64,000 bases of DNA from Paenibacillus pectinilyticus. Its GTDB lineage: Bacteria > Bacillota > Bacilli > Paenibacillales > NBRC-103111. This document shows, in pieces, positions 1 through 8,471 of the stretch. Under the pieces are notes generated by a model. That model saw only the letters and a program-made list of their open reading frames with translations, was not told the origin of the DNA and did no database searches. The DNA lies in NCBI RefSeq assembly GCF_001700435.1, contig NZ_LYPC01000011.1:310001-374000 (forward strand), in the 5' to 3' direction. How positions within the stretch are numbered: the stretch's first letter is position 1; every line of letters begins with the position of its first letter. A program made the position numbers and the translations under genes.

Positions 1-1
1 A

Positions 2-2494
2 TTAACGGTACTTACTTACACTGTAACCATAAACAGAGCGAAGAGCAGTAACGCAAACTTAAGTGATCTTAAAGTCGGTGGTACGACTGTCACAGACTTT
101 GTATACAGTCAGCATAATTATACGGTCAGTGTTCCCAAAGCAACGACATCAGTCGTGATAACAGGAATACAAGCTCATTCCAACGCTACGGTAACCGTGA
201 CTGGTGGCGACAATCTAAATTACGGTAATAATACCGTTACAGTTAAGGTTACAGCCGAAGATGGGACAACTGTAGGCATCTACACGGTAACCGTGGAACG
301 CCAAAGCTTGTCTACAAATGCTAATTTAAGCGGCCTGAAGGTAAACGGTACTACCGTAACAGATTTCGTATATGACAATTTAAACTACACAGTAAATGTT
401 CCGAATGAAACGACATCCGTCCTAGTAATAGGGACACCGGAAGATTCAACAGCAAGTGTAAATGTAGTTGGCGGTCACAGTCTGATCGTGGGTACTAACC
501 CAGTCATCGTCACAGTAACTGCTGAGAATACATCAGAGCAGAAAACTTATACAGTGAATGTTGTACGAGCTAGTAGCAGCAATAGCAGCTTAAGCGGCCT
601 CTTATTAGATGGCAGAAGCGTAGAAGGCTTTACATCGGGCACCTTCCACTATGATGTAAATGTAACAAATGCCGTGTATAGTGTGACCGTTACTGGAATT
701 GTCTATGACCCAGCATCGTCTCTTACTATTAACAATGTCAGCATACTGAGCGGTGATCCTGCGACAATTGTGCTACAAGATGGAGTTAATTCCGTTGATA
801 TTACGGTTACAGCCCAAAATCTTGAGAAAACCCAGTATTCGCTCCTTATTTCACGCAATGGGAATGCAGAGCTTACTGGGCTAACTGCAAGTGGTGTAAC
901 GCTATCACCACCGTTTAATTTAGGGTCATTGACTTATGCCGGAACTGTTCCTTACGGTGTCAGCACTACATCAGTGACTGCCTCGGTGTATGATTCTAAT
1001 GCCACTATTACCATAAACCGCGTGGCCCTAATCTCAGACGTACCGAGCTCACCAATTAATTTGGTTGTGGGTGTGAATACCATACTAGTTGTCGTTTCTC
1101 CTACTTATGGTGATCCACAAACGTATACCATTAAGGTGACCCGTCAAGCGCAAGAACAACCCAACACACCATCGACTCCATCAATTCCATCTTCCCCTCA
1201 GATGAATATTAAAATTGGAGATGATGGAACTACGATTCCGATTGAGTTGCAGCGGCAGCATACACCGGATGGTAAAGTGATTGATCGTGTTGTCCTAACA
1301 CCGGATATTATTAAATTAACGACAGATGGCCCATCAGGAAGCGAACAGCATACATGGAGATTGTATCTGCCGCAAATCCCTGAGGGAAGTGACGAATTTA
1401 ACGTCAGTATTCCAAAGAATGCTCTGCAGATTTTAACAGAAAATGACTCTGCACTTCGTATTGAAACAGACGACTTCCAAATGACCCTTCCTAAAGAGGC
1501 AGTTGCAAAAGCGTTAAAATCTAACGAAGAGTTATATGTCCGTTTAGTTCCAATTAGAAGTGAAGCGGTGAAACAGGAAGCTGAAAAGCGTGTACTGACT
1601 GCCCAAATCGTAACCAAAGCGGCAGGAAATGGGAAGGTTGTCCTTCATGGATTGCCGATGACCATTGAAACGAACTTAAAGAATGAAGAGACGAAGCTAT
1701 TCTTCTCGCTTAAAGACATTCAGGTTCCTTCCAATTCCAAGGAAAGAGACGAGTTCTTGTCCTCCCTTGGTGTGTATATCGAGCATAGCGATGGTGATAA
1801 AGAGCTAGTTAAAGGCACGATTAAGTTCGATATTAGCGGAAAGCCGCTAGGGATTGAAATCACCATTACTAAATTTAGTACCTTTAGTGTGATCGAGGTT
1901 CAGAAGAGTCCAACCGAAACAGCCACCTACAAGAAATGGATTGAGGGTTATCCGGATGGAACGTTTAGACCCAATCAGCCAATTACACGGTCAGAAGCAG
2001 CAAGCATGTTTGCTAAAGCCGTCGCTCTGCCGGAAGGCCAAAATGGTGTAGTGAAGTTTAATGATGTGTCTGATACTCATTGGGCAGCAGATGTGATTCA
2101 TCAGGTACAAGCAGTTGGATTACTAAATGGATATCCAGATGGATCATTTAAACCGGATGCATCCATTACGAGGGCTGAGTTTGCAACCATTATCGCTAGA
2201 ATCAATAAACTCACAGCACTTACTAATGACGCCGGCTTCCTAGATACACAAGGTCACTGGGCCGCAGGCTATATCCAAGCGGTTAAGGCAGCTGGATTAA
2301 TGTCCGGTTATGAAGATGGCTCCTTCCACCCGGATCAACAACTGACACGTGCAGAAGCGGTAAAAGCAATCAATACGCTTCTGAAACGTCCAACGCCTAA
2401 TCTGGGCAAGGATATCTGGACAGATGTTACCAGCCAAGACTGGTTCTGGTTAGATGTTCAGTCTGCATCAGAATCTTTCAACGCCAAGCCTTAA
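2..2494 (+). CDS. Cadherin-like repeat / SLH-domain surface protein, 5' partial
   Basis: The frame is open to the left edge, so the start lies outside the window; about 830 residues are visible. The first ~380 residues are four to five repeats of ~90 residues of the cadherin-like beta-sandwich type, each opening with a NANLSGLKVNG-like motif and closing with YTVTVxR. A Pro/Ser/Thr linker (NTPSTPSIPSSP) leads to a ~220-residue beta-rich region. The C-terminus carries SLH motifs (YPDGTFRPNQPITRSEAA, YPDGSFKPDASITRAEF, YEDGSFHPDQQLTRAEA), which in this family bind pyruvylated secondary cell-wall polymer. The first SLH repeat lacks the usual N-terminal FxDVxxHWA half, so anchoring may rest on two full repeats. 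It is probably a secreted cell-wall-anchored adhesin or structural protein; ligand unknown. A strong hairpin terminator follows. Confidence 0.85.
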   Translation, partial: LTVLTYTVTINRAKSSNANLSDLKVGGTTVTDFVYSQHNYTVSVPKATTSVVITGIQAHSNATVTVTGGDNLNYGNNTVTVKVTAEDGTTVGIYTVTVERQSLSTNANLSGLKVNGTTVTDFVYDNLNYTVNVPNETTSVLVIGTPEDSTASVNVVGGHSLIVGTNPVIVTVTAENTSEQKTYTVNVVRASSSNSSLSGLLLDGRSVEGFTSGTFHYDVNVTNAVYSVTVTGIVYDPASSLTINNVSILSGDPATIVLQDGVNSVDITVTAQNLEKTQYSLLISRNGNAELTGLTASGVTLSPPFNLGSLTYAGTVPYGVSTTSVTASVYDSNATITINRVALISDVPSSPINLVVGVNTILVVVSPTYGDPQTYTIKVTRQAQEQPNTPSTPSIPSSPQMNIKIGDDGTTIPIELQRQHTPDGKVIDRVVLTPDIIKLTTDGPSGSEQHTWRLYLPQIPEGSDEFNVSIPKNALQILTENDSALRIETDDFQMTLPKEAVAKALKSNEELYVRLVPIRSEAVKQEAEKRVLTAQIVTKAAGNGKVVLHGLPMTIETNLKNEETKLFFSLKDIQVPSNSKERDEFLSSLGVYIEHSDGDKELVKGTIKFDISGKPLGIEITITKFSTFSVIEVQKSPTETATYKKWIEGYPDGTFRPNQPITRSEAASMFAKAVALPEGQNGVVKFNDVSDTHWAADVIHQVQAVGLLNGYPDGSFKPDASITRAEFATIIARINKLTALTNDAGFLDTQGHWAAGYIQAVKAAGLMSGYEDGSFHPDQQLTRAEAVKAINTLLKRPTPNLGKDIWTDVTSQDWFWLDVQSASESFNAKP

Positions 2495-2500
2495 AACAAT

Positions 2501-2551
2501 AAAAAGAGGTTGTCCAACGTAGATCAATTCTACGCGGGCAGCCTCTTTTTT
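2501..2551 (+). terminator. Rho-independent terminator after the SLH protein
   Basis: Long hairpin: GAGGTTGTCC pairs with GGGCAGCCTC (two G-U pairs) and the inner CGTAGA pairs with TCTACG. A run of six T follows immediately. Confidence 0.85.
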
Positions 2552-2663
2552 GCTTCACGAACGCCCCCCAAACCCCAACGAAAGACTTTCGTAAGATTTA
2601 AGAAAGAGTCCTGCATGATGTGTCCAGTAAGATAAGCGTATGAAACTTATTGGAGGTCATCAC

Positions 2664-3401
2664 ATGAACATTCAACCCGTAGTCGAGGTACGCAATCTGA
2701 CGAAGCGGATTCGAAATAGGAACATTGTGGATCAGATTCATTTTGATCTATTTCCTGGTGAAGTATTTGGCTTCCTCGGGCCAAATGGGGCCGGCAAAAC
2801 GACCACCATCCGCATGATGGTCGGCCTGATTAGCATGAGCGACGGCGATGTCGCCATTAACGGCCACAGCATCCGCGGCAGCTTCCAGGAGGCGATTCGC
2901 CACGTCGGGGCGATCATCGAGAATCCCGAGCTGTACAGACATCTCACCGGGATGCAAAATCTGAAACAATTCGCCCGCATGGCGAATGGTATCCCGCAGA
3001 GCCGCATCGACCAAATCGTGCAGCTAGTTGGGCTTTCCGCCCGGATTCACGACAAAGTGAAGACGTACTCGCTCGGCATGCGTCAGCGGCTAGGCATCGC
3101 ACAGGCGCTGCTGCACGCCCCCGCTGTGCTCATTCTCGATGAGCCGACTAACGGTCTCGATCCCGCCGGCATTCGCGAAATGCGCCAGCTCGTTCGCAAG
3201 CTTGCTGCCGAAGAAGGCATTGCCGTGATGGTGTCATCCCATCTACTCGCCGAAATGGAGCAAATGTGCGACCGCTTCGGTGTCGTCATCGATGGCCGGC
3301 TGCGCACGACTTTTGCCCTAGCCGACTTACAGAATCAGTCAGAAACACAGACGCTCGAAGAGAAGTACATCCAACTCACGGAGGTCGTTTCCTATGCCTA
3401 A
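2664..3401 (+). CDS. ABC transporter ATP-binding protein (BcrA/lantibiotic-protection type)
   Basis: Cytoplasmic ATPase of an ABC-2 type exporter, 245 aa. Walker A is GPNGAGKTT, the signature is YSLGMRQRLGIAQAL, Walker B is VLILDEPTNGLD and the switch region is SSHLLAEM, all intact. I chose the ATG at 2664 because GGAGG lies seven bases ahead; the in-frame ATG at 2640 has no such site. The last codons overlap the downstream permease by eight bases, so the two are translationally coupled. The family drives export or removal of membrane-active peptides such as bacitracin or lantibiotics, or other antimicrobials; the substrate cannot be read from sequence. It is the first gene of a five-to-six gene block with a two-component pair in the middle. 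Confidence 0.88.
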   Translation: MNIQPVVEVRNLTKRIRNRNIVDQIHFDLFPGEVFGFLGPNGAGKTTTIRMMVGLISMSDGDVAINGHSIRGSFQEAIRHVGAIIENPELYRHLTGMQNLKQFARMANGIPQSRIDQIVQLVGLSARIHDKVKTYSLGMRQRLGIAQALLHAPAVLILDEPTNGLDPAGIREMRQLVRKLAAEEGIAVMVSSHLLAEMEQMCDRFGVVIDGRLRTTFALADLQNQSETQTLEEKYIQLTEVVSYA

Positions 3402-4188
3402 TCTAGCCAAACTCATGCAAAATGAGTTCATTAAGATCTTCACCAAAATCGGCAGCTGGGTGATGATTGCCTTTGTTCCGATTCTTACGATCGCGGCAGG
3501 CCTACTCTGCCAGTATGTGAATCAAGCGGAGTTACAGGTGAATAATGTATGGGAATTCATGGACTTGGGCCTTTCTGCTAGACCCAACTTGATGGATATC
3601 GTCACCTTATTCACGATCATCGTAGCCGCGGGCATTGTGGCCTCTGAATTCTCAGGCGGTACGATTAAGCTGCTATTGATTCGTCCTTTTAACCGCTCCA
3701 CGATCCTGCTTTCCAAATACTTGACTGTTCTGTTGTATGGTCTGGGTCTCACGATATTGCTCTTGCTCACAGCGTACCTCACTGGAGGTATCCTCTTCGG
3801 TTTCGACGGAGCTTCTGCCCTTCATGCTGGTTCATCTTTCTCCAATGCTTCCTACGTATGGAAAGCTGTCGGTTACAGCGGCATCCAATTGATCATCATG
3901 GTTACGCTCGCGTTTATGTTCTCATCCGTGTTACGCACAAGTTCCATCGCGATCGGAATTTCCTTGTTTTTATTACTAACGGGGGGACAGCTCGCTTACA
4001 TCCTCAAAAAGTTTGAATGGTCCAAATTTCTGATTTTCGCCAATACGAATTTGCTTACTTATATCGATGGCCAGCCCCTTATGGATGGGATGTCGCTGTC
4101 TTTTTCACTAATCATGTTGGCATGCTATGAACTTCTATTCCTAGGTCTTGCGTGGCTCGTGTTCGCTAAGCGTGACGTTTCTATTTAA
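3394..4188 (+). CDS. ABC-2 type transporter permease
   Basis: Integral membrane protein of 264 aa with about six hydrophobic segments (for example residues ~20-40, ~65-85, ~105-135, ~160-200 and the last ~30). A charged N-terminus (MQNEFIKIFTK) is typical of permeases that pair with BcrA-like ATPases. The GGAGGT site sits inside the end of the ATPase gene eight bases ahead of the ATG, and the reading frames overlap. It forms the membrane channel of the preceding ATPase. The family is recognised from topology and position rather than a strict motif. Confidence 0.82.
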   Translation: MPNLAKLMQNEFIKIFTKIGSWVMIAFVPILTIAAGLLCQYVNQAELQVNNVWEFMDLGLSARPNLMDIVTLFTIIVAAGIVASEFSGGTIKLLLIRPFNRSTILLSKYLTVLLYGLGLTILLLLTAYLTGGILFGFDGASALHAGSSFSNASYVWKAVGYSGIQLIIMVTLAFMFSSVLRTSSIAIGISLFLLLTGGQLAYILKKFEWSKFLIFANTNLLTYIDGQPLMDGMSLSFSLIMLACYELLFLGLAWLVFAKRDVSI

Positions 4189-4261
4189 GACCCTTATGCG
4201 TTTCAATATACGCTGCTAAAGCGGTATACTGGAAGCACGTTGAAGTGAAGGTGGTAAAGAT

Positions 4262-4960
4262 ATGACGAATCACATTTTGCTCGTTGAAGACGACTTAGCT
4301 ATAGCTGAAATGGTGGAACACCATTTAAATAAAGAGGGCCTCACCGTTCGACATGCCCCTGATGGGGAGGCGGCGCTGCGGCTCTTTGCCGAGGAAGCCT
4401 TTGACCTGATCCTGCTTGATCTGATGCTGCCTGGCGTGGACGGCATGGAAGTGCTGCGAAGCGTGCGAGGCGGAAGTACTGTGCCTGTACTCATCCTTTC
4501 TGCGAAGGATAGTGATGTGGAGAAAGCATTGGGTCTCGGTTTCGGGGCTGACGATTATTTGGCCAAGCCGTTCTCGCTAATCGAATTATCCGCACGGGTG
4601 AAAGCGATTCTGCGGCGGGCTTCGCAATATGCCAGTCCTCCTGTGAGCATGGAGCCCACCGTCCTGCGCGTCCATGAGTTAACCCTTCATCCAGAGGAAC
4701 ATCTCGTATCTAAAAACGGGAGCCCCCTCAACCTCACTGCGAAGGAACTGCTCATCTTAAAGCTGTTGATGTCTCATCCGAAACGTGCCTTCTCCAAAGA
4801 GCAAATTTATCGCTCTGTCTGGAATGATGCGTATTACGATGATGTGAATGCGATTCAGGTCCATATTTCCCGGCTCCGGGAGAAAATTGAGGACGATCCT
4901 GCGAACCCGCGATACATCAAGACGGTATGGGGGATTGGCTACAAAATGGGGGATTTCTAA
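4262..4960 (+). CDS. OmpR-family response regulator
   Basis: 232 aa DNA-binding response regulator. The receiver domain (1-~115) has the acidic pair in LLVEDDLA, phospho-acceptor Asp in LILLDLMLPGVDG and the Lys in DDYLAKPFS. A winged-helix output domain (~130-230) carries LTAKELLILKLL, VHISRLREKIEDDP and the terminal GIGYKM. An AAGGTGG site lies just ahead of the ATG. The histidine kinase starts one base after its stop. It is flanked on both sides by ABC ATPase/permease pairs, so it most likely senses (through the kinase) and controls these transporters, as in bacitracin/lantibiotic-response modules. A TATACT hexamer at 4225-4230 may be its -10, but its -35 is poor. Confidence 0.9.
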   Translation: MTNHILLVEDDLAIAEMVEHHLNKEGLTVRHAPDGEAALRLFAEEAFDLILLDLMLPGVDGMEVLRSVRGGSTVPVLILSAKDSDVEKALGLGFGADDYLAKPFSLIELSARVKAILRRASQYASPPVSMEPTVLRVHELTLHPEEHLVSKNGSPLNLTAKELLILKLLMSHPKRAFSKEQIYRSVWNDAYYDDVNAIQVHISRLREKIEDDPANPRYIKTVWGIGYKMGDF

Positions 4961-4961
4961 C

Positions 4962-5897
4962 ATGCCACTCCTTTGGGTTAGCCTTTGTATTCTCCTAAGC
5001 ATATTAACCACCGTTCAATTAAGACGCAGAATCACGCAATCCCGTGAGCTGCGCTATTTACAGGCGAAGCTCACGGACATTCTCGACCAAGAATCCTCGG
5101 AGAAGATACGGCTTCATACTAATTCCGCGGAACTTCAAAACTTACTAATCGCTACTAACCGACTCTTGGACGCGAACCGCAAATTTGAAGCTGATTACAC
5201 CCGTAAAGAGAATGCCATCAAGAAAATGGTCGCGAACATGTCCCATGACCTAAAAACGCCCTTAACCGTTGTCCTTGGCTTAACGGAAACGATCGTACAT
5301 GACGTCACCGTCCATGAAGAAGAACGCAAACGCCTTTCCCTCAAGGTTCATGAGAAAACGCTCGAGATTCTGAATCTGACGAACCAATTTTTCGATCTAG
5401 CGCGGCTGGAATCGGGTGATCGCCCTGTTCCTCTCACGAAGATTAATCTCAGTGAGGCCTGCCGGAATGGCATTCTTTTTTACTATGAGATGATTGAGTC
5501 TCAAGGTCTGCAAGTCGAGGTGGCGATTCCAGAGGAGCCGATCTACGCCTACGGCAATACAGAAGCTCTCGGGCGCGTGCTGCAAAATCTGCTCTCTAAT
5601 GCCATACGTTATGGATACGAAGGTGGTATTGTTGGTATCACGCTGCAACAAGATGAGGATGGCATCTCTATCGAAATCTGGGATCAAGGCAAAGGTATCG
5701 GCGGGAGCGACCACGTGAATGTATTCGAGCGTCTATATACGCTGGAAGACTCAAGAAATCAGACCTACCAAGGCAGCGGCCTTGGTTTAACCATTACGAA
5801 GCGGCTAGTCGAGCTCATGGAGGGCATCATTACGCTGCACAGTATTCCCTATGTGAAGACTGTCTTTACCGTCCGTTTTCCGACACCCCGTTTTTGA
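4962..5897 (+). CDS. Sensor histidine kinase with a single N-terminal membrane segment
   Basis: 311 aa. One hydrophobic segment (residues ~1-18) is followed by a charged helix (QLRRRITQSRELR) and a ~60-residue coiled segment without an evident extracellular sensor. The H-box is MSHDLKTPLTVVLG with the phospho-acceptor His at ~95. ATPase motifs follow: N-box NLLSNAIRYG, G1 DQGKGIGG, G2 GSGLGLTI. The ATG at 4962 is preceded by a GGGGGA stretch inside the end of the regulator gene; an upstream in-frame ATG inside that gene is unlikely. Lack of an outer loop fits kinases of lantibiotic/bacitracin modules that are thought to read transporter activity or membrane stress rather than a soluble ligand. 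Confidence 0.87.
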   Translation: MPLLWVSLCILLSILTTVQLRRRITQSRELRYLQAKLTDILDQESSEKIRLHTNSAELQNLLIATNRLLDANRKFEADYTRKENAIKKMVANMSHDLKTPLTVVLGLTETIVHDVTVHEEERKRLSLKVHEKTLEILNLTNQFFDLARLESGDRPVPLTKINLSEACRNGILFYYEMIESQGLQVEVAIPEEPIYAYGNTEALGRVLQNLLSNAIRYGYEGGIVGITLQQDEDGISIEIWDQGKGIGGSDHVNVFERLYTLEDSRNQTYQGSGLGLTITKRLVELMEGIITLHSIPYVKTVFTVRFPTPRF

Positions 5898-5912
5898 AAG
5901 GACACCTATCCT

Positions 5913-6848
5913 ATGAGCTTCATACTTCAAACAAAACAATTATCGAAAACATATAAAAAAACGGAAGTCGTCTCCCATGTCAATATGCGGATTCGCCGTG
6001 GCGAGATTTATGGGTTTCTTGGTCCGAATGGGGCAGGTAAAACCACTGTCATGCGCATGATCACGAATTTAATCCCCCCAACGAGCGGAGAAATTGAATT
6101 GTTTGGCGCCCCTCTGACTCCACACTCCTACGAAGCCATGAAGCGGATGGGCAGCATTATCGAGTACCCCATCTTCTATGACCATTTGTCTGGACAGGCT
6201 AACCTAGAGCTGCACTGCGAATACATGGGCTATTACGATAAAAAATCAATACGTGAAACGCTTGATCTGCTCGGTCTGGCGAGCATCGGCAATAAGCCGG
6301 TGAAAGACTTTTCACTCGGTATGAAGCAGCGGCTTGGTATCGCCAGAGCGATCTGTACGAAACCAGAGTTGCTCATTCTAGACGAGCCCGTCAATGGGAT
6401 GGACCCGTCGGGGATTCGCGAGATTCGCGATCTTTTTCGGGTGCTGAGCAAGGAATATGGGATGACGGTGCTCATTTCGAGCCATATTTTACAGGAAATT
6501 GAGCAGCTAGCGGATACGATCGGTGTTATCAATCATGGACGATTGTTAGAAGAAGTATCGATGGAGCAAGTTCGCGGACGCCACAACGAATATATCGAGA
6601 TTGTCGTGACCGACGCTCGGCGAGCCGCGATTGTGCTTGAAGATAAACTGGCTATCACCAATTATAAAATCATGGATCACAGCGCTATTCGCATCTATGA
6701 TCCGAAGCTGCCTCCGGCCCAGCTGAATCGCCTGTTGGTCCAGCATGAGATTGATGTCGAAGCGTTGAATAAAAAGACGCGCTCTCTCGAAGATTATTTC
6801 CTCGGATTAATCGAAGGAGGCACCCCTGATGCTATGGAAATTAATTAA
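5913..6848 (+). CDS. ABC transporter ATP-binding protein (BcrA-like)
   Basis: 311 aa, longer than the first ATPase of the block because of a ~75-residue C-terminal extension ending in KTRSLEDYFLGLIEG, which is characteristic of BcrA/LanF-like subunits. Walker A GPNGAGKTT, signature FSLGMKQRLGIARAI and Walker B LLILDEPVNGMDPSG are intact. It starts 15 bases after the kinase stop (AAAGGA site) and overlaps the permease gene by 20 bases. It probably energises export or protection against a membrane-active peptide. It is not a close copy of the ATPase at 2664-3401, so the locus holds two distinct transporters. Confidence 0.87.
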   Translation: MSFILQTKQLSKTYKKTEVVSHVNMRIRRGEIYGFLGPNGAGKTTVMRMITNLIPPTSGEIELFGAPLTPHSYEAMKRMGSIIEYPIFYDHLSGQANLELHCEYMGYYDKKSIRETLDLLGLASIGNKPVKDFSLGMKQRLGIARAICTKPELLILDEPVNGMDPSGIREIRDLFRVLSKEYGMTVLISSHILQEIEQLADTIGVINHGRLLEEVSMEQVRGRHNEYIEIVVTDARRAAIVLEDKLAITNYKIMDHSAIRIYDPKLPPAQLNRLLVQHEIDVEALNKKTRSLEDYFLGLIEGGTPDAMEIN

Positions 6849-7509
6849 GCTGGAAATCAAGAAAACGAAGTGGCGCGGGATGCTGCTTAGCGCTGTGATG
6901 CTTAACGTAATGCTCGTGCTGTGGGTCGTGTTCAATGATATACCTAACAATGACATTCAGAGCTATGATCGCTCTTTTCTAAGTACGATGAATTATGCCG
7001 GAATCGCGTATATTATTTTCTCTTCCGTGCTTATGAGCAGGATGATCATTGACGAGTATCGGAACAAAACCATCACGCTCCTCTTCGCTTACCCCGTTCC
7101 GCGTAATCTGATATTCCTAGCTAAACTCATTATTATTGCCGTTTGGACCTTTCTCACTGTGTTGATCGCCAATAGCATGGTCGATGCAGCTATCCTACTT
7201 GCGAATTCGCATTACCACTATATTACAGAAACCCTAACCAAGGACCGGCTCTATGAAGAGGCTGTTCACATGATTATTTTTGCACTTGCGGCGGCTGGCA
7301 CTTCGCTTGTGCCCCTGTTCTTCGGTATGCTTCGTAAAACAATGCCTGCCTTGATTGTAAGTGCCTTTATTTTATCTAACTGCACAATGATAATCGTCAA
7401 TAATGATGTCATTCACACCAACTTCAATACGTACATCGTTGCAGCAGGAATTTGTCTGTTCATCGGCTCTCTCATGGCCTATGCAGGCGTTCGGAGGAGT
7501 CAGTTGTAA
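6829..7509 (+). CDS. ABC-2 type permease (BcrB/LanE-like)
   Basis: 226 aa membrane protein with about six hydrophobic spans. The N-terminus has LIKLEIKKTKWRGM and the motif MIIDEYRNKTITLLFAYPV, both typical of LanE/BcrB-like permeases that act with a BcrA-like ATPase. It overlaps the ATPase gene by 20 bases and ends the block; a hairpin follows. Substrate unknown. Confidence 0.82.
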   Translation: MLWKLIKLEIKKTKWRGMLLSAVMLNVMLVLWVVFNDIPNNDIQSYDRSFLSTMNYAGIAYIIFSSVLMSRMIIDEYRNKTITLLFAYPVPRNLIFLAKLIIIAVWTFLTVLIANSMVDAAILLANSHYHYITETLTKDRLYEEAVHMIIFALAAAGTSLVPLFFGMLRKTMPALIVSAFILSNCTMIIVNNDVIHTNFNTYIVAAGICLFIGSLMAYAGVRRSQL

Positions 7510-7529
7510 GTTTGGCTTTCTACAGCAAG

Positions 7530-7575
7530 AAGAAGGCAGCACAAACCCCATGGGTCTTAGGCTGCCTTCTCTTAT
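7530..7575. terminator. Hairpin between convergent genes
   Basis: GAAGGCAGC pairs with GCTGCCTTC around a 20-base loop. T-rich bases follow on the plus strand and TTCTT on the minus strand, so it could end transcripts from both directions. Tracts are weak. Confidence 0.6.
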
Positions 7576-7586
7576 TCATAGGACCT

Positions 7587-8447
7587 TTAAAACCAACTCG
7601 CATACCCCAATTTACGCAGGTTCTGCGCCGACGTTTGCAAACAGTCAAAAGGGTCGCGTCCATACACATCATCCTGCTCAACCAGGAAGTACTGCGAACC
7701 ACTCTCGAGACCGGCTTCCATGATGCCAGCGATATCTAAATTACCTTCGCCGACCTCGGCAAACTCCACTACATTCGTGAAAGCCTGCATGAATTTACTC
7801 ATATCGCCTGATGCTAAAGCGTTCATATCTAGCTGCCCAATGCGGTAATCCTTTAAGTGAATCAGAGCAATCCGCCCAGCGTATTGCTTAATAAACGAGA
7901 CCGGATTCTCACCGCCACGGTGGATCCAGTGAACATCCATTTCAAAGCCGATATGCTTCGTGTTATTTTTGATAATATCGAGCAAATACTCCCCTTCATA
8001 CTTCTGAAACTCAATATGATGGTTATGGTAGTACAGCTTAATGCCGTGCTCGGCAAGCTTCTCCGCGACAGCGTCAGCTTTTTGCACAAACGCCATCGTC
8101 TTCTCCTTACTCCCGATCATGTGAAGAGGCAGCATGCCGATACGCAGGAACGAACAGTTCAAAGTCTTGCAATCCGCCACGATTTTATCGAAATTCGCTG
8201 ATAACGTCTCCCCTGGCATGCCTGGCATCATCGGCTCCAGTGAAGCAGACAGGGACGCAATTTCGAATTCGAAATCCTCGCAGGCTCTCTTCAACTCTGC
8301 CACGTTACTCTCAGTCATCGGTATCTGCGAGACTTCTACACAGCTGTAGCCTAGCTCCTTCACCCTTCTCATCGTCTCATAGACACCCAACTCATCTACC
8401 TTGCCTTTGAGCATCATCATTTGAACGCCGATTTTTCCTTTAGCCAT
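7587..8447 (-). CDS. Sugar phosphate isomerase/epimerase-like TIM barrel protein
   Basis: 286 aa cytoplasmic protein of the xylose-isomerase-like TIM barrel family. Family motifs are visible: LYYHNHHIEF, GFEMDVHW, ALIHLKDYR and FAEVGEGNLDI, which supply the His/Glu/Asp ligands that usually hold a divalent metal. GAGGAGGA lies ahead of the ATG. It sits 24 bases after the Gfo/Idh/MocA dehydrogenase, a pairing commonly seen in inositol or keto-sugar catabolism, where the two act on consecutive oxidised sugar intermediates. The exact substrate cannot be inferred. Confidence 0.85.
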   Translation of the reverse strand: MAKGKIGVQMMMLKGKVDELGVYETMRRVKELGYSCVEVSQIPMTESNVAELKRACEDFEFEIASLSASLEPMMPGMPGETLSANFDKIVADCKTLNCSFLRIGMLPLHMIGSKEKTMAFVQKADAVAEKLAEHGIKLYYHNHHIEFQKYEGEYLLDIIKNNTKHIGFEMDVHWIHRGGENPVSFIKQYAGRIALIHLKDYRIGQLDMNALASGDMSKFMQAFTNVVEFAEVGEGNLDIAGIMEAGLESGSQYFLVEQDDVYGRDPFDCLQTSAQNLRKLGYASWF

Positions 8448-8471
8448 CCGATGTTCCTCCTCTACCGCGAT

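Noticed and set aside
2664..7509. Lantibiotic biosynthesis cluster
   Set aside because: Only transporters and a two-component pair are present; no precursor peptide, LanB/C/M or LanT gene was found nearby.
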